Shown: positions 33,702 through 42,945 of the stretch, piece by piece
How the letters are laid out: the number at the start of each line of letters is the position of its first letter
How positions within the stretch are numbered: the stretch's first letter is position 1
Assembly: GCA_964612565.1 (NCBI GenBank)
Contig: CAZTDP010000001.1
Location: 132,939 to 196,938 of the forward strand
Reading direction: 5' to 3'
From: CAZTDP01 sp964612565
GTDB taxonomy: Bacteria > Patescibacteriota > WWE3 > UBA101185 > UBA10185
DNA: 64,000 nucleotides
Program-made: the position numbers and the translations under genes
Notes under the pieces: generated by a model
Seen by the model: only the letters and a program-made list of their open reading frames with translations
Told to the model about the DNA's origin: nothing
Database searches by the model: none

Positions 33702-36549
33702 AAGCGAACGGACAAATATCTTTATAGTCGCACCACTCACAGTGCATTCCCGGGTTTGCTTCAAACTCTTCGCTCTTTATTTTTTCAACTGTTCCGGAAA
33801 TCGCTTCTTTTTGTTTCTTAAAATCGGCTTCGGTTCTGGTTGTTGATATTTTTTCTCCCGGTTCAAGATAGTACAAACTTAAAACCTGCGGATCCAGTCC
33901 CAGTGCCTCTTTTGCCGCAATAGCATAAATTGTGACCTGGGCATCTTTATCAACATCCTTTTGAGTTTTAGGTGTTCCTGTTTTGTAGTCAATTATCTCT
34001 ACCTTGCCGTTTCCTAAGTCGTCTATTCGGTCTATTCTTCCAAAAAACTTTGTATCTCCTATTTTTAAATTAAACGACTTTTCAAGTGCGCTGGTGTGAA
34101 TGTTTTTGCTTTTGGTTTCTTTATAGTATTTTTTTAAAATTTCCTTACCGCTTTCAAAACGAATTTGTCTAAATTTCTGATCAGGGTAGCCTAATGGAAT
34201 CCAGTTGTTTTCATAAATTTCCAAAAGTTGATCTAAAGTTACCGCGGGGTCAAACATCAAGCGTGTGTGAAATTCCTTTAGCGTTTCGTGCATTGTTGTA
34301 CCAAAGCTCAAAGCATAGTTAGGAAGCGTTGGAATTCTTAAAATGTACGCGTATTTATATTTTAACGGACACGAGTTATACGTATCAATTTGTGTGTAAC
34401 TCATTGAATCAGGAATTCGGGCCGATATTTTTACAGCTTTTGGATTTCTAAATTCAGATTGGACTCCAAACAATCCTTGCTGTGATTGTTTTTCGGGTTC
34501 AACTTTACCGATGTAATCTAGTTCAAGCTTTGTTTCAGATAAGTATCCGCTTGGCGTTTTATCTTTTTTTCCGCCGTAGTTCTTGGCTAGTGTCATAAAC
34601 AAGTACTTTTTAGCTCTTGTCATGCCCACGTAAAACAGGCGTCTTTCTTCCTGAATATGCTCGTCGCCTGTTGGAAGTGTTTCCTTAATAAGTTCGTTCG
34701 GAACTTCAATAACATCACTTTTGTTTCGAGATGGGAATCTATCTACTACTAAATTGGTCATAAAAACGACTGGAAATTCCAACCCCTTTGAGGCATGAAC
34801 GGTCATCAGATTAATTGTTTCAATATCTTCTATTTCGGCTTGTGCGGGATTTTCGCCGGCTTCGATAATCAATTCAAGATAATCCAAAAAATCTATAATC
34901 GTAGGTAGTTCTTTTGTTTCATCCTTAAAGTTTGCTTCAAAAGTTTTGGCCTTTGTTAAAAACAAATCTAAATTTTTGATTGCAAGATTACTTTCAACAC
35001 TTTCTTCTGCAACCAGCGGCGCAAGATAGTTAACTGAATTTACAATGTTATAAACAAACGAGCTTGGTGTTTCTTTGGTTAAATTTTTTTGAGCGTTTTC
35101 GATTTTTGATTTTACGGCTAATATCTTTTCGTTTGATGATTCTCCTACCATTTCCCAAAGATCGGCTTTTCGGTATTTTGCGTCCGATAACATTTTTGTA
35201 ATATCGGCGTATTCAACTTCTAACGAGCTAATGTTTAGAACACGGTATAAACTAATGCTGTCTCTGGGGTTGATTATCACTTTTAATAAAGCCAAAATGT
35301 CCCTAATTTCCTCTCTATCATAAAGCCCGCGGTTGTTTACCAACTGATAGGGGAGCCCGTACTTTCTTAGTGCCAGCACGAACGGATCTAAATGACTATT
35401 TGCTCTGGCCAAAACCGCAAAATCTTTAAATGTGTATTGAGGTTCGGCAGCAATTATTTCTAATATTTTTTTAACAACAAACTCAACCTCGTCTTCAACA
35501 GCATCGACCTGAATAATTTTTGGCGTAACTGCTTTTTCAGTCGACTCGCTAATAAGCTCTTTTGAAATATTTAGTTTAACTTCCAGGGTGTCGGGATTAT
35601 TATTTTGAATCAACGAGTATGCCGAATCTAAAATTTCCTGCGATGATCTGTAGTTTCTTAAAAGTGAAACCATTCCTGCTTCAGGATAATCTTGCATAAA
35701 CTGCAAAATGTTTGAAACGGCCGCACCCCTAAATTTATATATTGATTGTGAATCGTCTCCAACCGCAACCAAACTTCGTGTGCCCATTTCCTTTGGACAT
35801 AGGATTTTAATTAATTCGTATTGAGCAAAGTTGGTGTCCTGAAACTCGTCAAGCAGAACGTGCTTAAATTGTTGCGAATACTTTTGAGCAATGTGCGGGC
35901 GTTCTTTAAAAAGTTTAATACACCAAGTTATTAAGTCACCAAAATCCATTTTTGAATCAGCCAATTTGAACTCTTCGTATTTGTTGTAGATATAGGATAA
36001 TTCCTTAATCCTTTCTTTTTCGTCGTTCTCAAGATTCGATGCTTTAGCAAAATCCGAAAATTCTTTTGTTGAAATATTTTCATCTTGAAGTCTGGAAATA
36101 AATTTTAAAACCGCACTAATAAATTTAGTTGGATTTCCCAATGGCCTAAAATATTTAAGATCCATATCAAAAATATTTTTTCGTAAAAGCAGCCACTGGT
36201 CGGGGCTCGAAAGAATTTTATAACCGGGGTCAATGCCAATTTCCAAGCCTTCAGTTTTTAAAATACGGTCTGCAAAAGAGTGGAATGTACACACCCACGG
36301 CTCTTCGTACCCGAGCGGCATTACATCCCCTATTCTTTCAACCATCTCCTGCGCCGCTTTGTCCGTGAAAGTTAGAGCAAGAATCTCATGAGGTTTAACT
36401 TTTCTTTTTTGAATTAATTCATTAATGCGCTCGGTAATGACCCTTGTTTTTCCGGTTCCCGCACCAGCAACAACTAAAAGAGCGCCCTTATCGTGGTTAA
36501 TAACTTTTTTTTGTTCATCGTTGATTTGGGTAGTTTTTTTGCCTCTCAT
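33691..36549 (-). CDS. UvrD-like helicase fused to a PD-(D/E)XK nuclease with Fe-S-type cysteines
   Basis: About 952 residues. Helicase motifs: VVAGAGTGKTRVITERI, ALTFTDKAAQEMVERI, LDEFQDTNF, VGDDSQSIYKFRGA, MTVHASKGLEFPVVF, YVGMTRAKKYLF. The C-terminal ~250 residues carry a RecB/AddB/Cas4-type nuclease: CPLKYKYAYILR, GRIDRIDD, VEIIDYKTGT and CEWCDYKDICPF, whose Cys could hold an iron-sulphur cluster. It resembles a single-chain AddAB for double-strand-break resection. Start at 36549, 8 nt after TATAAT; an in-frame ATG two codons upstream lies only 2 nt after it. Confidence 0.9.
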   Translation of the reverse strand: MRGKKTTQINDEQKKVINHDKGALLVVAGAGTGKTRVITERINELIQKRKVKPHEILALTFTDKAAQEMVERIGDVMPLGYEEPWVCTFHSFADRILKTEGLEIGIDPGYKILSSPDQWLLLRKNIFDMDLKYFRPLGNPTKFISAVLKFISRLQDENISTKEFSDFAKASNLENDEKERIKELSYIYNKYEEFKLADSKMDFGDLITWCIKLFKERPHIAQKYSQQFKHVLLDEFQDTNFAQYELIKILCPKEMGTRSLVAVGDDSQSIYKFRGAAVSNILQFMQDYPEAGMVSLLRNYRSSQEILDSAYSLIQNNNPDTLEVKLNISKELISESTEKAVTPKIIQVDAVEDEVEFVVKKILEIIAAEPQYTFKDFAVLARANSHLDPFVLALRKYGLPYQLVNNRGLYDREEIRDILALLKVIINPRDSISLYRVLNISSLEVEYADITKMLSDAKYRKADLWEMVGESSNEKILAVKSKIENAQKNLTKETPSSFVYNIVNSVNYLAPLVAEESVESNLAIKNLDLFLTKAKTFEANFKDETKELPTIIDFLDYLELIIEAGENPAQAEIEDIETINLMTVHASKGLEFPVVFMTNLVVDRFPSRNKSDVIEVPNELIKETLPTGDEHIQEERRLFYVGMTRAKKYLFMTLAKNYGGKKDKTPSGYLSETKLELDYIGKVEPEKQSQQGLFGVQSEFRNPKAVKISARIPDSMSYTQIDTYNSCPLKYKYAYILRIPTLPNYALSFGTTMHETLKEFHTRLMFDPAVTLDQLLEIYENNWIPLGYPDQKFRQIRFESGKEILKKYYKETKSKNIHTSALEKSFNLKIGDTKFFGRIDRIDDLGNGKVEIIDYKTGTPKTQKDVDKDAQVTIYAIAAKEALGLDPQVLSLYYLEPGEKISTTRTEADFKKQKEAISGTVEKIKSEEFEANPGMHCEWCDYKDICPFAFKG

Positions 36550-36600
36550 GCTCATGTATTATACAGGACTTTGCACCTTTTTAAGGCTGTCTTAACGAAT

Positions 36601-36630
36601 TTGCTCGTTTTGGGGTTTTTGGGGTAAAAT
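36601..36630 (+). promoter_or_regulatory. candidate promoter firing into the scaffold gap
   Basis: TTGCTC (36601-36606), 18 bp, TAAAAT (36625-36630), pointing right into the N run 21 bp later. There is no ATG 6-9 nt downstream, unlike the leaderless genes. Confidence 0.4.
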
Positions 36631-36651
36631 ATCATTACTTTCAACCTTTCT

Positions 36652-36751
36652 NNNNNNNNNNNNNNNNNNNNNNNNNNNNNNNNNNNNNNNNNNNNNNNNN
36701 NNNNNNNNNNNNNNNNNNNNNNNNNNNNNNNNNNNNNNNNNNNNNNNNNNN
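36652..36751. other. scaffold gap of 100 N
   Basis: Exactly 100 N, a usual placeholder for unknown length. The left flank has a rightward promoter and the right flank a rightward terminator, so a short transcription unit may be missing. Confidence 0.95.
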
Positions 36752-36800
36752 AGGCTCAAACACTTGATCAAAATCAGATCAAATTGTTTGGGCCTTTTTT
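36752..36800 (+). terminator. strong two-stem intrinsic terminator right of the gap
   Basis: Outer stem AGGCTCAAAC (36752-36761) with GTTTGGGCCT (36786-36795), 10 bp with one G-U, and inner stem TTGATC/GATCAA (36764-36769 and 36777-36782). It is followed by a T-run (36795-36800) on the plus strand. It could also end rmuC transcripts leftward if a T-run lies in the gap. Confidence 0.7.
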
Positions 36801-37864
36801 CATTCTTCCAACAAAGGTTTTTGTTCCTCAGGTTCGATAGCTTGAATACTATCAATCTTATTAAACAGTTTTCCAAACTTCCCTCTAACTGTGTCCATAG
36901 ACTTATAACTATTAGAAATGTGTCTTTCCAATACTCCCAAGTCATCGTCAAACTTTTGAGCCTCAACTTTAATTCCGGCCAAAGATTTTAGAATTTCGCC
37001 TGCATGTTTTTCGAGCTCTTGCTGTTGGAAAGCTACCAACAAAACTTTTAAAAAGTAGCTTAAGGTGTTTGGAGAGGCCATCACAACATTTTTAGCTTTG
37101 CTGTACGATTCAATTTCTGCCGTGTTAACCAACAACTCATAGTAAACATTTTCAGATGGAATATACATTATTGCCTGATGAGTAGTACCTTCTTCGGGTA
37201 AAATGTATTTACTCGAAATCTCATCGATACGCTTTTTAACGTCGTTTACAAATTGTTTTTTGGCCTTATCTCTTAACTCTTGCGTATCTGCTTTTATCAT
37301 TGCCGCAAAATTTTCCATTGGGAATTTTGAGTCGATTGGAATTATGCCCTTATCGGTCATTACCACAGCGTCGCAAACTGCTCCGTCTTTAAACTTGTAT
37401 TGGGTTTTAAAATGATCGTGAGGCAAAAAACTTTCAAGTATTTCGTACAAAAATTGCTCGCCAAGTCCGCCGCGTAATTTTGGCGATTTTAGAATGTTGC
37501 TAAGATCCTTCATGTCGTTGCCGAATTCTTGAATTCCGCCCAGTTGTTTTGAAACCGACTGAATTACAGCAGACGCGTTGTCCAGACGTTCCCAAATAAG
37601 TTTGGTCTGGGCGTTCATTGCTTCCCGCTGGTGTTTCATTTGTTCATCTAAGGTTCCACGAGATTCTTTAAGTTGCTTTTCGATAACGTCCGAATTTTTT
37701 TCAACCGAGCCTTTCATCTCTTTAAGCCACTCCATCAAGACGTTGTTTTCGTCTCCTTTTAATTCGGTTTTTAAATTCTTAATCTGAGTAGAAAGGTAAT
37801 AAACAAAAGCTCCTAAAATTCCTATAAAAAGCAAAGCTATTATTAATATTTCGGGTGTCGGCAT
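36800..37864 (-). CDS. rmuC: RmuC-family DNA recombination protein
   Basis: About 354 residues from the ATG at 37864: an N-terminal membrane segment (EILIIALLFIGILGAFVYYL), a long coiled coil and the RmuC domain with GLGEQFLYEILESFLP, VCDAVVMTDKGIIPIDSKFP and HQAIMYIPSENVYYEL. RmuC has a PD-(D/E)XK-like fold and limits inverted-repeat recombination. Its stop lies in the T-run of the rightward terminator next to the scaffold gap. TATCCT lies 6 nt before the ATG. Confidence 0.9.
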   Translation of the reverse strand: MPTPEILIIALLFIGILGAFVYYLSTQIKNLKTELKGDENNVLMEWLKEMKGSVEKNSDVIEKQLKESRGTLDEQMKHQREAMNAQTKLIWERLDNASAVIQSVSKQLGGIQEFGNDMKDLSNILKSPKLRGGLGEQFLYEILESFLPHDHFKTQYKFKDGAVCDAVVMTDKGIIPIDSKFPMENFAAMIKADTQELRDKAKKQFVNDVKKRIDEISSKYILPEEGTTHQAIMYIPSENVYYELLVNTAEIESYSKAKNVVMASPNTLSYFLKVLLVAFQQQELEKHAGEILKSLAGIKVEAQKFDDDLGVLERHISNSYKSMDTVRGKFGKLFNKIDSIQAIEPEEQKPLLEE

Positions 37865-37923
37865 GCCAAAAGGATAGCAGGAAATGTTTAAGACGTCCAC
37901 GAAACAAGTGTTAATATTCTTAT

Positions 37924-38313
37924 ATGTTGAAGTTTTTATACAGCGTTATGTTTTTATGCATCGCATCGTGGATTCTGTTTGCTTTGGTGCTTTTTAAATT
38001 GCCTCCAAATTCTTATTTTGCGATTTTGCTGTTTTTGCTGATTTTGCTTGCCGCGCTGTCTCTTTCCATTGTTTTAATAATCTCATTCTTCAAGAGAAGG
38101 GTACTTAAAGAATCTTTAGATCCAAGGAAAAAATACAGAACTTACCTCAAAATTTCGTTTCTAATTTCTCTCGCATTCTGCGGCTTCCTGTTTCTTAGGG
38201 CTGCCAAATTAGTAACAATTTTAAATACCGGCTTGTTCGCTGTTTTTTATATCGCTTTGGCTTATCAACTTTTAGAGAGACAGGAGCGGACAAATTTGCC
38301 GTCCGATCACTAA
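37924..38313 (+). CDS. four-helix membrane protein, unknown
   Basis: 129 residues with about four membrane segments (SVMFLCIASWILFALVLF; YFAILLFLLILLAALSLSI; ISFLISLAFCGFLFL; TGLFAVFYIALAYQL) and a positively charged loop. No family recognised. TAATAT lies 6 nt before its ATG, so it fits the leaderless pattern. It precedes metG by 23 bp. Confidence 0.65.
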   Translation: MLKFLYSVMFLCIASWILFALVLFKLPPNSYFAILLFLLILLAALSLSIVLIISFFKRRVLKESLDPRKKYRTYLKISFLISLAFCGFLFLRAAKLVTILNTGLFAVFYIALAYQLLERQERTNLPSDH

Positions 38314-38336
38314 AAACGTGGTAAAATCAATACTAC

Positions 38337-39755
38337 ATGTCAAAGAAAAAATTTTTAATTACGACCGCAATAGACTACACAAACGATGTAATACACGTAG
38401 GGCACTCGTATCAAAAAGTTTTATCTGATTGCCTCGCCAGATTCCACCGCATAACAAAGGGCGAAGACAACGTATTTTTTTTAACGGGAACCGACGAGTT
38501 TGGAAGTACCAACGAAAAAGCAGCCATAAAAAGGGGGATCACTCCTTTAGAACATGTTACGGAAATATCCGGCCAGGACCGCGCCCAACTAGATAGTTTA
38601 AACCTTTCGTACAACAGGTTTATCAGAACTACAGACGAAGACCATCAAAAAATAGCTCAGGATTTTTTTACGAGATCGTTAAATAACGGAGATATCTATA
38701 AAGACACCTATCAAGGGCTTTACTGTGAGGGCTGTGAGGCATATAAGACGCTGACCGAGCTTACTGAAGCAGGGCAGTGTCCGCTACACCCGACAAGGGA
38801 AATTCAAAAAGTTGAAGAAGAAAACTATTTTTTCAAATGGTCCCGTTATGGGAATTTCTTAACAGAGCTCTTAAATAAAGAGGGTTTTGTGATTCCCGAC
38901 GGAAAAAGAAAAGAAATGCTAGCTTTTGTAGCTCAGGGTTTAAACGATATTCCGGTTACAAGGCCAAAATACAAAGTAACGTGGGGTATACAGGCTCCTA
39001 ACGACCCCGATCACGTTTTATATGTATGGTTTGACGCCCTAATTAGTTATTTTACAGCGGGCAGCGAAACCGGATTTTGGGACGAAAACACCGAAATTGT
39101 TCATATTCTAGGAAAAGACAACGCCCGATGGCATGCTTTATTGTGGCCGGCCATGCTCAAAAGCGCGGGTTACAGGTTGCCGGACAAAATATATGTTCAC
39201 GGTTTTATAAATTTAAATGGCGAAAAGATTAGTAAATCCCGCGGAAATGTTATTAGACCGACTGAGTTGGTAGCCCAGTTTGGGACAGACGCCGTGCGCT
39301 ATTATCTGTTGAAACACGGTCCTATCATTGAGGATGTAGATATTTCCTTAGATCAGCTCAAAGAAGTTTATAACGCCGATTTAGCCAACGGTTTAGGCAA
39401 TACTGCGGCTCGTATATCAAAAATGGCCGAAAAATCCGGATTTAGCTTTAAAATTGAAACACCCACGCTTTTTGATCCCGAGTTTATAGAGCAATTTGCC
39501 TCATTTAGAGTTGATTTAGCCCTTCAATACGTGTGGAATAGACTGGCTGCTTTGGATAAAAGTATTAGCGATAATCAGCCGTGGGCAATTTCGGACCAGG
39601 CAAAGCTAAAAGAAGTTTTAACGGCGGAAATTAACGATTTTAGAGACATCATAACTTACCTTAAACCGTTTATTCCCGGAACATACGAAAAACTAAATTC
39701 GCAGTTTGGAAAAGAGCGTGTGACTTTTGAAGGTTCGCTTTTTCCGCGTCTTTAG
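38337..39755 (+). CDS. metG: methionyl-tRNA synthetase
   Basis: 472 residues of class I synthetase: TTAIDYTNDVIHVGHSYQ carries the HIGH-type motif (HVGH), GEKISKSRGNVI the KMSKS loop, and CEGCEAYKTL with GQCPLHP a zinc-binding insertion. It lacks the C-terminal EMAP-like dimerisation domain of longer MetRS. TAAAAT lies 9 nt before the ATG. It is followed by a 5' nuclease gene after 3 bp. Confidence 0.96.
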   Translation: MSKKKFLITTAIDYTNDVIHVGHSYQKVLSDCLARFHRITKGEDNVFFLTGTDEFGSTNEKAAIKRGITPLEHVTEISGQDRAQLDSLNLSYNRFIRTTDEDHQKIAQDFFTRSLNNGDIYKDTYQGLYCEGCEAYKTLTELTEAGQCPLHPTREIQKVEEENYFFKWSRYGNFLTELLNKEGFVIPDGKRKEMLAFVAQGLNDIPVTRPKYKVTWGIQAPNDPDHVLYVWFDALISYFTAGSETGFWDENTEIVHILGKDNARWHALLWPAMLKSAGYRLPDKIYVHGFINLNGEKISKSRGNVIRPTELVAQFGTDAVRYYLLKHGPIIEDVDISLDQLKEVYNADLANGLGNTAARISKMAEKSGFSFKIETPTLFDPEFIEQFASFRVDLALQYVWNRLAALDKSISDNQPWAISDQAKLKEVLTAEINDFRDIITYLKPFIPGTYEKLNSQFGKERVTFEGSLFPRL

Positions 39756-39758
39756 ATT

Positions 39759-40673
39759 ATGAAAAAATTGCTGATTTTGGACACGTACAACTTCCTACAC
39801 AGAGCCTACCACGCGTTGCCGCCTACATTTAGATCTGCAGACGGTGAGCCTACAAACGCATTGTACGGCGTTACCTCTATGCTTATAAACATGCTTACTC
39901 AGATCAAACCTGATTACGTAATTGCAGCGGCAGACGGTTCTGAAACAACTTTTAGATCAGAGAATTTTACAGCTTATAAGGCTCAGCGTAAGCCAATGGA
40001 AAGTGATCTTGAAAGTCAGATACCTAAAGTTATTGATATGCTTTCGGCGTTTGGAATTAGAGTTATTCAGATCGATGGGTACGAGGCCGACGATATTATA
40101 GCCACAGCTACGCTAAAATTTTCTCCTAAAACGGATGTTATCGTTGCTTCAAACGATAAGGATCTTTGGCAGCTGGCTGGCGAGCATACTATGATACTTC
40201 TGCCCGATACTAAAGGAAACACTAACTGGCTTGGTAGAAACGAGGTTGTCGCAAGATTAGGATTTCCACCTGAAAAAATAGCAGACTATAAAGGCTTGCG
40301 CGGGGATCCAAGCGACAATATTCCCGGCGTTTTTGGTATTGGCGACAAAACGGCAGTCAAACTTCTTGAGGAATTTGCGTCGGTTGAGGACATTTTTAAG
40401 AATATCGATAAGGTCGAGCCGGAATCGCTCAGAGAAAAATTGTTAAATAATTATGAAATGGCTTTAACAAGTAAAAAGTTGGCAACATTAATCTTTGATG
40501 TTCCGGTTCATATGGAACTCGAAGAGTTTAAATATAACGGCTACGAAAAACAAGAAGTTTATGAAGAGCTTAAAAAATATAATTTTAAGTCGTTGTTAAA
40601 AAGATTAGGTTTTGAAGTTGATTCTAAAACCAAACAAAAGGAAATTGATGAAAATCAGTTAGGACTTTTTTAA
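39759..40673 (+). CDS. stand-alone 5'-3' exonuclease (PolA N-terminal domain type) with a C-terminal clamp-binding motif
   Basis: 304 residues of the FEN/PolA 5' nuclease family: LLILDTYNFLHRAYHALPP, DGYEADDIIATATLKF (metal Asp cluster), ASNDKDLWQL, GDPSDNIPGVFGIGDKTAVKLL (helix-hairpin-helix). It removes RNA primers and flaps. The protein ends in QLGLF, which fits the QLxLF beta-clamp-binding consensus. It overlaps nth by one base. Confidence 0.9.
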   Translation: MKKLLILDTYNFLHRAYHALPPTFRSADGEPTNALYGVTSMLINMLTQIKPDYVIAAADGSETTFRSENFTAYKAQRKPMESDLESQIPKVIDMLSAFGIRVIQIDGYEADDIIATATLKFSPKTDVIVASNDKDLWQLAGEHTMILLPDTKGNTNWLGRNEVVARLGFPPEKIADYKGLRGDPSDNIPGVFGIGDKTAVKLLEEFASVEDIFKNIDKVEPESLREKLLNNYEMALTSKKLATLIFDVPVHMELEEFKYNGYEKQEVYEELKKYNFKSLLKRLGFEVDSKTKQKEIDENQLGLF

Positions 40674-41302
40674 TGCTGACTTTGGGTGAACAGGTCGCAA
40701 AAATTTTAAAGACAGAGCATCCCAACCCTAAAACCGAGTTAGTTCACACAAATGAGTATGAACTTTGTGTTTCTGTAATGCTTTCGGCTCAAACCACAGA
40801 TAAAAAAGTTAATCAAGTTACGCCTGCTCTTTTTAAAAAATACCCAAATTGGAAAAGTTTAGCTTCTGCATCCCAAGACGATGTAGCTCCGTTAATAAGA
40901 CAAGTTAATTTTCATAAAGGCAAGGCCGAAAGGCTAGTAAGGGCCGCGCAGGTGGTGCTGACCGAGTTTGGCGGCAAGCTTCCTAAGACAATACCGGACT
41001 TAATTAAAATACCCGGTGTTGCAAGAAAAAGTGCCAACGTGATAACGCAGGAATTGTGGGATATCGCCGAAGGAATTGTTGTTGATACCCATATATCCAG
41101 GGTCTCAAATCGGCTAGGTCTTACAACAAACTCCGACCCTGTAAAGATAGAAAAAGATCTTATGGCTCAAATTCCAAAGAAGTATTGGAGAAACTTTTCC
41201 GGAGCCGCAGTTTTACACGGAAGATATATTTGTGTTGCGCGTAAACCAAAGTGTGGGGAATGCCCGCTAAATAAAATTTGTCCGTCAGCTTTTAAAGGTT
41301 AG
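40673..41302 (+). CDS. nth: endonuclease III (DNA glycosylase/AP lyase)
   Basis: 209 residues. Helix-hairpin-helix KIPGVARKSANVI includes the catalytic Lys, VDTHISRVSNRLGL the catalytic Asp, and CVARKPKCGECPLNKIC the C-x6-C-x2-C-x5-C iron-sulphur ligands. It excises oxidised pyrimidines. It is coupled to the upstream 5' nuclease (TAATG overlap) and is probably co-transcribed with metG. Confidence 0.96.
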   Translation: MLTLGEQVAKILKTEHPNPKTELVHTNEYELCVSVMLSAQTTDKKVNQVTPALFKKYPNWKSLASASQDDVAPLIRQVNFHKGKAERLVRAAQVVLTEFGGKLPKTIPDLIKIPGVARKSANVITQELWDIAEGIVVDTHISRVSNRLGLTTNSDPVKIEKDLMAQIPKKYWRNFSGAAVLHGRYICVARKPKCGECPLNKICPSAFKG

Positions 41303-41343
41303 TTTTATAATGGGAAGATTGTGGAGTTTAGTCTGTGGAGTCT

Positions 41344-41895
41344 TCACTTAGGAATTATAAAAATACTTCCGTAGTATCCGGTTTCCTGTTCCTGGTATGC
41401 CCATAAACCCATTTTAGATAGAACAAACTCTTTGGTTCCGTGAGCGGGAATTGTTACAGCCTCTTTAAATTCCGGATAAATATTTTTAGTTTGTTTCATA
41501 TTCATTGTGAAATCTGTGTCGTTTAGCCATCTAACTGTTTGACCAACGACGGCGGTTGTATTTTTTGGAGAGTAACCGTTTGTTGTGTAATGTATTTCAA
41601 GTACTGTAAGATTTGCGTTTGGTTGAACAGCTGCGCCTGTGGCTGGTGCCGATCCGCTTGGCTGGGTTTGAGGTTGTAGCGCATCCGGTTGCTCAATTTG
41701 AGGAAGATCTCCCGCGCCGCCGGTTCCCAAATTGTAATCGCTAACCTTGTTGACATTTCCTGTTGTTGAAATTGGATTGAGGGATGGTTCTTGTTTTGGG
41801 CGTGTCGTCGCTATTAGTATTATTACCAAGAATACCGCAGCAACAATAACACCGATCACGAATATTTGTTTATTTCTTGCGAAAAAAGCTCTCAT
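41344..41895 (-). CDS. membrane-anchored cupredoxin-like protein lacking copper ligands
   Basis: 183 residues: one N-terminal anchor (IFVIGVIVAAVFLVIILIA), a Pro/Gln/Gly linker and a C-terminal beta domain patterned like cupredoxins (VVGQTVRWLNDTDFTMNM, TIPAHGTKEFVLSKMGLWAY, GYYGSIFIIP). Copper cupredoxins have a His near the N-D-x-x-H position and a Cys-His-Met set near the end; here these are Met/Asn and Gln/Tyr, so copper binding is unlikely. Exposed on the outer face. Confidence 0.65.
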   Translation of the reverse strand: MRAFFARNKQIFVIGVIVAAVFLVIILIATTRPKQEPSLNPISTTGNVNKVSDYNLGTGGAGDLPQIEQPDALQPQTQPSGSAPATGAAVQPNANLTVLEIHYTTNGYSPKNTTAVVGQTVRWLNDTDFTMNMKQTKNIYPEFKEAVTIPAHGTKEFVLSKMGLWAYQEQETGYYGSIFIIPK

Positions 41896-41909
41896 TAAAA
41901 TGATTTTGA

Positions 41910-42905
41910 CTATATCAAAGAATTTACAGAATCTTTGATTAACTCTCTGTTTACAAGATACCTCGGAGGCTTTTTATTTACAAGAACATCTATAACATTT
42001 TCCGCCGACATTCTGGACATTTGTATTCTCGCTTCCCATGTTGCGCTTGCGATGTGAGGGGTGAGTACGACATTACCAAGTTTTTTTAGCTCCGCGTTTA
42101 TTTCCGGTTCGTTTTCAAAAACATCTAAACCGGCGCCTGCTATCCAGCCTTCTTTTAGTGCCCGGGTTAAAGCCTGTTCGTTTACAATTTTGCCTCTTGC
42201 TGTGTTAATTATGTACGCCAACGGCTTCATTTTTTGAAGCTGATCTTCGCCAATTAAGTTTTGAGTCTCCTTGGTTAAATTACAATGGATAGAAACAACG
42301 TCGCTGTTTTCTAGTAAATTATCAAGCTCAACCTTTTCGGCGTCCAACAAGGCTTCGCCCTCGGGATGTGCCATTACATCGGTGTACAGAATTTTCATAT
42401 TCATGCCGTAGTGAGCCATACGCGCGAAATGCTGCCCAATTCTTCCAAAACCAATAATTCCGAGCGTTTTGCCCATTAACTTTGGGCCGATAAAATGCAT
42501 CGGATCCCAGAATTTATATAAACCGTTTCTACAAAAAGCGTCGGCTTCGGCTGTTCTTCTTCCGACAGTCATCATTAGGGCAAAGGCGTGCTCCCCAACA
42601 GCTTCAGTTAAATTACCGGGTGTGTTTGCCACGTAGATGTTTTTATTTGTAGCAGCGTCCAGATCGACGTTATCGTAACCCACGGAATAAGTTGCAATGA
42701 CTTTTAAATTTTTAGAAGAACTAATTATTTTTTTATCTATTTGGTCCGGTATTACAGGAATTATTGCATCGACGTTTTTAACCGCTTTTAACAGTTCGGC
42801 ATGAGTTAGTGGAGGTCCTTTTCTATAATCTAATTCAATATCTTTGTATTGTTGAAGTATGTTTATTCCGGCTTGCGGAATCTCTCTTGTAATTAGTACT
42901 CGCAT
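41910..42905 (-). CDS. D-isomer-specific 2-hydroxyacid dehydrogenase
   Basis: About 331 residues from the ATG at 42905 (MRVLITREIPQ). The NAD-binding motif is LGIIGFGRIGQHFARMA; catalytic residues sit in INTARGKIVNEQAL (Arg), DVFENEPEI (Glu) and TPHIASAT (His). It is closest in layout to glyoxylate/hydroxypyruvate reductases. It follows the aldolase gene on the same strand, so it may reduce a 2-keto acid linked to sugar catabolism. Substrate not determinable. Confidence 0.88.
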   Translation of the reverse strand: MRVLITREIPQAGINILQQYKDIELDYRKGPPLTHAELLKAVKNVDAIIPVIPDQIDKKIISSSKNLKVIATYSVGYDNVDLDAATNKNIYVANTPGNLTEAVGEHAFALMMTVGRRTAEADAFCRNGLYKFWDPMHFIGPKLMGKTLGIIGFGRIGQHFARMAHYGMNMKILYTDVMAHPEGEALLDAEKVELDNLLENSDVVSIHCNLTKETQNLIGEDQLQKMKPLAYIINTARGKIVNEQALTRALKEGWIAGAGLDVFENEPEINAELKKLGNVVLTPHIASATWEARIQMSRMSAENVIDVLVNKKPPRYLVNRELIKDSVNSLI

Positions 42906-42945
42906 AATATAAATCCTACGTTTTATAAGCTGTTGTGGCAAGCGG

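Noticed and set aside
36592..36966. Open frame across the scaffold gap beside rmuC
   Set aside because: It runs through the 100-N gap and is antiparallel-frame noise to rmuC; no homology and no start signal.
41303..41343. Possible terminator between nth and the cupredoxin-like gene
   Set aside because: GTGGAGT words form a direct repeat more than a hairpin, and there is no T-run.
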